From assembly GCA_003490025.1 (NCBI GenBank), contig DNJC01000016.1, positions 1 through 64,000 of the forward strand: DNA of 64,000 nt, read 5' to 3'. Source of the DNA: Geobacter sp. (GTDB lineage Bacteria > Desulfobacterota > Desulfuromonadia > Geobacterales > Geobacteraceae). A program made the position numbers and the translations under genes. Below the pieces are notes generated by a model, which saw only the letters and a program-made list of their open reading frames with translations, had not been told where the DNA came from and ran no database searches. Shown here in pieces: positions 60,021-64,000 of this stretch; position 1 is the stretch's first letter, and every line of letters starts with the position of its first letter.

Positions 60021-60079
60021 CGTATCTAGGTTCTACGAGGTAGCAGCCTTAGCTGATGCTGGAGCGTCAGGGCTTTGCA

Positions 60080-60102
60080 TTCCCACGCTGGAGCGTGGGA
60101 AC
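60080..60102. repeat. Dispersed palindrome, single unit
   Basis: TTCCCACGCTGG / AGCGTGGGAA, related to the elements at 2809, 21679 and 59969. A degenerate flanking palindrome CTGATGCTGGAGCGTCAG sits just left of it. Confidence 0.7.
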
Positions 60103-60120
60103 GATGGAATATAGATACAG

Positions 60121-60146
60121 AAAAAGGCGGGGTTGCCCCCGCCTTT
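60121..60146 (-). terminator. Terminator of glnBA
   Basis: On the minus strand AAAGGCGGGG, loop GCAA, CCCCGCC, then TTTTT. It starts about 25 bases after the glnA stop codon. Confidence 0.92.
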
Positions 60147-60171
60147 CGTGCTGCTTTTGCTGCGTGTCTGA

Positions 60172-61584
60172 TTAAATGTCGAAGTACAGAGCGAACTCGA
60201 GCGGTACCGGACGCATACGGACCGGGTTGACTTCGGCTTCGGTTTTGTACTCGATCCACTTCTCGATGACGTCCGGGGTGAAGACGTCGCCTTTGAGCAG
60301 GAAGTCGTGGTCTTCCTGCAGCGCCTTGAGAGCTTCCTCGAGGGTGCCCGGTGCGGACGGGATGGTGGAGAGCTCTTCCGGGGACAGACCGTAGATGTCC
60401 TTGTCCAGCGGCTGGCCCGGATCGATCTTGTTCTCGACGCCGTCAAGGCCTGCCATCAGCATCGCTGCGAAAGCGAGGTAGCCGTTGCAGGACGGGTCCG
60501 GCGTGCGGTATTCGATCCTCTTCGCCTTCGGGTTGGAGGAGAACATCGGGATACGGAGCGAAGCGGAACGGTTACGGCTGGAGTAAGCCATGTTCACCGG
60601 AGCCTCGAAGCCCGGAACCAGACGCTTGTAGGAGTTGGTGGTCGGGTTGGTGAAGGCGCAGAGCGAACGGGCGTGCTTGATGATGCCGCCGATGTAGTAC
60701 AGAGCCATCTGGGAAAGCCCGCCGTATTTGTCGCCGGCGAAGAGGTTGGTGCCGTCTTTCCAGAGGGACATGTGGCAATGCATACCGGAACCGTTGTCGC
60801 CGTAGAGCGGCTTAGGCATGAAGGTTGCGGTCTTGCCGTTGCGGTTGGCGACGTTTTTGATGACGTATTTGAACCACTGGAGCTGGTCAGCCATGTCGAC
60901 CAGCGAGGAGAAACGCATGTCGATCTCGGCCTGGCCGCCGGTGGCGACTTCGTGGTGCTGGCACTCGACGCGGATGCCGACTTTCTGGAGTTCCATCACC
61001 ATCTCGTTGCGGAGATCGTTCTGGGAGTCGGTCGGGGCAACCGGGAAGTAACCTTCCTTGTGGCGCGGCTTGTAGCCGAGGTTCGGGAACTCTTCGCGGC
61101 CGGTGTTCCATGCGCCTTCGACGGAGTCGACGGAGTAGAAGGAGGAGTTGGCGGTGGAGTCGTAACGGACGTCGTCGAAGATGAAGAATTCTGCTTCCGG
61201 TCCGAAGTAAGCGGTGTCGGCAAGGCCGGTCGACTTCAGGTAGTTCTCAGCCTTCTTCGCGATGTTACGCGGGTCGCGGGTGTAGTCTTCCTTGGTAATC
61301 GGGTCGAAGATGTCGCAGATGAGCGAAAGGGTCGGGATCGCGGTGAAAGGGTCCATTTTCGCGGTCTTCGGGTCCGGGATGATGATCATGTCGGAAGCGT
61401 GGATCGGCTGCCAGCCGCGGATGGAGGAGCCGTCGAAGCCCTGCCCTTCCTCGAAGGTGTCCTCGCCGAACTCGCTCATCGGCACAGTGAAGTGCTGCCA
61501 GATACCGACGAAATCCATGAATTTGAAATCGACCATCAGCACGCCGTTTTCTTTGGCAAACTCCACTACTTGTTTTGGTGTCAT
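60172..61584 (-). CDS. glnA: Glutamine synthetase type I
   Basis: 470 residues, the standard length of bacterial GSI. Catalytic signatures are present: FDGSSIRGWQPIHASDM, the glutamate-rich metal sites EAEFFIFDD and GYFP followed by AEIDMRFSS, and the ATP region RNRSASLRIP. Tyr398 in DIYGLSPEE aligns with the adenylylated tyrosine, so control by adenylylation is possible. It makes glutamine from glutamate, ammonia and ATP. It follows glnB by 40 bp and ends at a strong terminator, so the two form one operon under tandem promoters. Confidence 0.97.
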   Translation of the reverse strand: MTPKQVVEFAKENGVLMVDFKFMDFVGIWQHFTVPMSEFGEDTFEEGQGFDGSSIRGWQPIHASDMIIIPDPKTAKMDPFTAIPTLSLICDIFDPITKEDYTRDPRNIAKKAENYLKSTGLADTAYFGPEAEFFIFDDVRYDSTANSSFYSVDSVEGAWNTGREEFPNLGYKPRHKEGYFPVAPTDSQNDLRNEMVMELQKVGIRVECQHHEVATGGQAEIDMRFSSLVDMADQLQWFKYVIKNVANRNGKTATFMPKPLYGDNGSGMHCHMSLWKDGTNLFAGDKYGGLSQMALYYIGGIIKHARSLCAFTNPTTNSYKRLVPGFEAPVNMAYSSRNRSASLRIPMFSSNPKAKRIEYRTPDPSCNGYLAFAAMLMAGLDGVENKIDPGQPLDKDIYGLSPEELSTIPSAPGTLEEALKALQEDHDFLLKGDVFTPDVIEKWIEYKTEAEVNPVRMRPVPLEFALYFDI

Positions 61585-61624
61585 CTACAGTCTCCTTTCA
61601 AATTAAGTAAAGAATCGGTCCGGA

Positions 61625-61963
61625 TTAAAGGGCGTCTTCGCCCCGCTCGCCGGTCCTGATCCGAACAACTTCTTCCACGGGGGTTACGAAAATCTTGCCG
61701 TCGCCGATGCGACCGGTCTTCGCTGCCTGCTCAATGGCGTCGACTACCTTGCCGACCACATCGTCAGACACGATGATTTCCATCTTGATCTTGGGGATGA
61801 AGTCGACCACGTACTCGGCGCCGCGGTAGAGTTCTGTGTGCCCCTTCTGGCGCCCGAACCCCTTCACCTCGCCGATGGTGATCCCTTGGATACCGATCTC
61901 ATTGAGTGCTTCTTTGACTTCATCAAGCTTGAAAGGTTTTATGATTGCTTCGACTTTTTTCAA
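61625..61963 (-). CDS. glnB: Nitrogen regulatory protein PII
   Basis: 112 residues. The T-loop GHTELYRGAEYVVDF carries Tyr51, the uridylylation site, and the B- and C-loop motifs TGRIGDGKIFV and RIRTGERGEDAL are intact. PII senses 2-oxoglutarate, ATP/ADP and glutamine and relays nitrogen status. Translation starts at TTG with GGAGG about 9 bases upstream; the unusual start may limit its level relative to GlnA. Confidence 0.97.
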   Translation of the reverse strand: MKKVEAIIKPFKLDEVKEALNEIGIQGITIGEVKGFGRQKGHTELYRGAEYVVDFIPKIKMEIIVSDDVVGKVVDAIEQAAKTGRIGDGKIFVTPVEEVVRIRTGERGEDAL

Positions 61964-62000
61964 GGCAGGTATCCTCCGCTTGTTGTTCAGTGCGCCGCAA

Positions 62001-62029
62001 ATTATAAATAGCTTGCCTTAAAATTGCAA
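62001..62029 (-). promoter_or_regulatory. Sigma-70 promoter of glnBA
   Basis: On the minus strand TTGCAA (62024-62029) and TATAAT (62001-62006) are separated by exactly 17 bp, about 38 bases upstream of the glnB start codon. Confidence 0.8.
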
Positions 62030-62072
62030 GATTTAATAAATCGCGGACTGATGGTTGGTGACTCCGTTTTAA

Positions 62073-62089
62073 TGCAAGACTTCCGCCAA
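62073..62089 (-). promoter_or_regulatory. Sigma-54 promoter of glnBA
   Basis: On the minus strand TTGGCGGAAGTCTTGCA has -24 GG and -12 GC with 10 bases between. It lies upstream of the sigma-70 promoter, giving dual housekeeping and nitrogen-limited expression, as known for enteric glnA although in reversed order. Confidence 0.78.
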
Positions 62090-62164
62090 TCGGCAGGGGG
62101 GTCATGAGCTGCACTACATTCCGGTACAGTCCTGGGCTGATCGCGCCTTGACTGTGGCGAAGCT

Positions 62165-62198
62165 AAAATAGGAGCCCCCGTCAGGAGGCTCCTATCTT
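62165..62198 (-). terminator. Terminator of glnN
   Basis: On the minus strand ATAGGAGCC, loop, GGGCTCCTAT, then TTTAG. It lies about 25 bases beyond the glnN stop codon and separates glnN from the glnBA promoters. Confidence 0.85.
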
Positions 62199-62220
62199 CA
62201 GGCAAGTAAAGATTCAGGGA

Positions 62221-64000
62221 TTACAGAATAAAAAGCATTTCCCTATAGGTCGGCAGCGGCCAGTATTTGGCAGCTATGATTTTTTCCAGCACATCACCAG
62301 TGGCACGCAGTTCCAGCATTTTGGCAAATACGCTTTCCCTGAATGCAGCGGCCTGCTTATCGGCATCGGCAATGTTCAGCGCGTTTTCAAGCGCTTTCTC
62401 CAGCGCTTTGGCATTGCTGCTCATCGAGGCCAGTTTGCCGCAGAGTTCTTCCAACAATTCCTTCTGGGTCGAGACGTCCAGCTTGCCGGATACGGCGGTA
62501 ACCGCATTGATGGATGCAGCCACCGTTGTCGCATATTCCATGGCGGTAGGGATTATGCTGTGGTTGGCCATGTCGATCATGGTCAGGGCTTCGATGTTCA
62601 GGGTCTTGACGTACTGCTCGACCATGATTTCGTAACGTGCGTGAACTTCTTTTTCGGTAAAGACCTTGTGAGCGGCAAACAGCTCGACGGCTTCCTTGGA
62701 TATCAGCTCCTTAAGTGCCTCAGGAGTGTTGGGAATATTCGGCAGGCCGCGTTCCTTGGCTTCCTGAACCCACTCGTCGGAGTAGTTGTTGCCGTTAAAC
62801 ACCACGCGTTGGTGTTTTTTGGCGGTTTCCTGAAGCAGTGTCTCAAGGTCGGCGTCGAAGTTGTTCGATTTCTCCAGCACGTCGGCAAAACCCTTCAGAG
62901 CCTCGGCAATGATGGTATTGATGATAATGTTGGGGCCCGATATGGAGAAGGACGAACCGAGCATCCTGAATTCGAACTTGTTACCGGTAAAGGCGAACGG
63001 TGAGGTCCTGTTTCTGTCGGTGGCATCCTTGGGCAGTGCGGGAAGGGTAGTTACGCCGATCTTCATGTCAGCGTTTTTAGAGGACGATTTTGCTGCGCCG
63101 GCAACGATCTGGTCGATGATATCGGCAAGTTGCTCGCCGAGGAAGATCGAAATGATTGCCGGAGGCGCTTCGTTGGCGCCCAGTCGATGGTCATTGCCGG
63201 CGTTGGCGCAGGAGCAGCGCAGGAGCCCGGCATAGGTATCCACAGCTTTGATGGTTGCCATGAGGAAGGTCAGGAACTGGGCATTTTCATGGGGGGTGTG
63301 ACCCGGCTCAAGCAGGTTCTGTCCGTCGTTCGAGCTCATGGACCAGTTGTTGTGCTTGCCGGAACCATTGACGCCGGCAAACGGTTTTTCGTGCAGCAGG
63401 CAGACCATGTCATGCCTGTTGGCGACCCGCTTGAGAACATCCATGACCATCTGATTGTGGTCGGTGGCAATGTTGGTGTTTTCGAAAATCGGGGCGAGTT
63501 CAAACTGTCCGGGTGCCACTTCGTTGTGCTGGGTTTTAGCGGTAACGCCCAGTTTCCACAGCTCTTCATTTACTTCCTTCATGTACGACAGCACTCTTTC
63601 CTTGATAGTGCCGAAGTAGTGGTCTTCCAGTTCCTGCCCCTTTGAGGACATGGCGCCGAAAAGCGTTCTCCCGGCCATCATCAGGTCCGGTCTTTTCAGG
63701 TAGAAAGACTTGTCCACCAGGAAGTATTCCTGCTCAGCGCCGACGGTCGAGGTAACCCTGCTGACACCGGTATTTCCGAACAGTCTAAGAACACGCACTG
63801 CCTGTGTGGAAAGCGCCTCCATGGAACGGAGCAGAGGGGTCTTCTTGTCCAGGGCCTCGCCGGTGTACGAGCAGAAGGCGGTAGGGATGCAGAGAGTGAT
63901 GACGTCAGCCTCTTCTCTCAGGAAGGCAGGCGAGGTGCAGTCCCAGGCGGTATAACCCCTGGCTTCAAAGGTTGCTCTCAAGCCACCGCTGGGGAAAGAG
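62221..64000 (-). CDS. glnN: Glutamine synthetase type III, C-terminal part (runs off window)
   Basis: About 593 residues are present; the full enzyme is near 700, and the frame is open to the last base with FPSGGLRATFEARGYTAWD, the GSIII-specific motif, at the edge. Other GSIII signatures are TVGAEQEYFLVD, AKTQHNEVAPGQFELAP, LHEKPFAGVNGSGKHNNWS and RNRTSPFAFTGNKFEFRMLGSS. It has no adenylylation site like GSI. It is a second route to glutamine, often used in nitrogen shortage. It ends at its own terminator next to glnBA and should be controlled separately. Confidence 0.95.
   Translation of the reverse strand, partial: SFPSGGLRATFEARGYTAWDCTSPAFLREEADVITLCIPTAFCSYTGEALDKKTPLLRSMEALSTQAVRVLRLFGNTGVSRVTSTVGAEQEYFLVDKSFYLKRPDLMMAGRTLFGAMSSKGQELEDHYFGTIKERVLSYMKEVNEELWKLGVTAKTQHNEVAPGQFELAPIFENTNIATDHNQMVMDVLKRVANRHDMVCLLHEKPFAGVNGSGKHNNWSMSSNDGQNLLEPGHTPHENAQFLTFLMATIKAVDTYAGLLRCSCANAGNDHRLGANEAPPAIISIFLGEQLADIIDQIVAGAAKSSSKNADMKIGVTTLPALPKDATDRNRTSPFAFTGNKFEFRMLGSSFSISGPNIIINTIIAEALKGFADVLEKSNNFDADLETLLQETAKKHQRVVFNGNNYSDEWVQEAKERGLPNIPNTPEALKELISKEAVELFAAHKVFTEKEVHARYEIMVEQYVKTLNIEALTMIDMANHSIIPTAMEYATTVAASINAVTAVSGKLDVSTQKELLEELCGKLASMSSNAKALEKALENALNIADADKQAAAFRESVFAKMLELRATGDVLEKIIAAKYWPLPTYREMLFIL

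Larger units (their letters stand above)
59838..60171. other. Intergenic region between the dockerin-like gene and glnA
   Basis: 334 bp containing the candidate promoter of the dockerin-like gene, two dispersed palindromic elements (59969-60020 and 60080-60102) and the glnA terminator at 60121-60146. No coding frame is convincing. Confidence 0.6.

Noticed and set aside
62100..62140. NtrC enhancer site (TGCACTA...CGGTACA) upstream of the glnBA sigma-54 promoter
   Set aside because: The half-sites are 2 bp too far apart and degenerate compared with the 17-bp NtrC consensus.

Overview
The window looks like chromosomal DNA from a high-GC Desulfuromonadia/Geobacter-type bacterium. This placement is inferred from gene content, not from a marker gene. 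The supporting content is DUF3793 and DUF2325 genes behind a Fur-like site, a type I glutamine synthetase next to a type III enzyme with tandem sigma-70/sigma-54 promoters, a sigma-54-controlled C4-dicarboxylate/aspartate operon, and dispersed palindromic repeats built around GCTCCAGCGTGGGAAC. No rRNA, integrase, transposase or CRISPR array was found.

Layout. 1-3 kb: a zinc-ribbon protein, a PAP2 phosphatase and a probable iron-regulated DUF3793/DUF2325 pair. 3-21.2 kb: a type VI secretion operon read on the minus strand in the order tssJ-K-L-M-A-B-C, hcp, tssE-F-G, lipase-like effector, ankyrin immunity candidate, vgrG, DUF4123 adaptor and a small unknown gene. No clpV/tssH or PAAR gene is in the window. 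21.5 kb: tatA. 21.8-28.4 kb: operon dctA, double aspartate/glutamate racemase, aspA, maeB, which together describe uptake of C4-dicarboxylates or aspartate and their conversion through fumarate and malate to pyruvate. A sigma-54 promoter lies upstream. The adjacent histidine kinase (with a solute-binding sensor) and NtrC-type regulator at 28.8-32.0 kb are the likely controllers.

32.9-54.6 kb: a 21.7-kb run of eleven genes on one strand, with gaps of 16 bp or less and several 4-bp overlaps, apparently one defence operon. In order of reading: a giant DEAD/DUF1998 helicase, a SNF2 helicase and an adenine methylase (DISARM- or Hma-like), then a DUF3696 ATPase, a PIN nuclease, an Rnl2-like RNA ligase and an HNH protein, then a complete Wadjet set jetA-jetB-jetC-jetD. 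The middle four genes tie two families of defence genes into one transcription unit; this is the strongest candidate for an undescribed composite system.

55-64 kb: tRNA-Gly(GCC) with clear promoter and terminator, a nucleotidyltransferase, a hotdog thioesterase, a small lipoprotein, gluQ, ppnP, a DUF2019 protein, a secreted dockerin-like protein, glnA, glnB and the 3' part of glnN, which runs off the right edge. Gene starts were chosen by ribosome-binding sites and overlaps. Family names rest on motif recognition without database searches.
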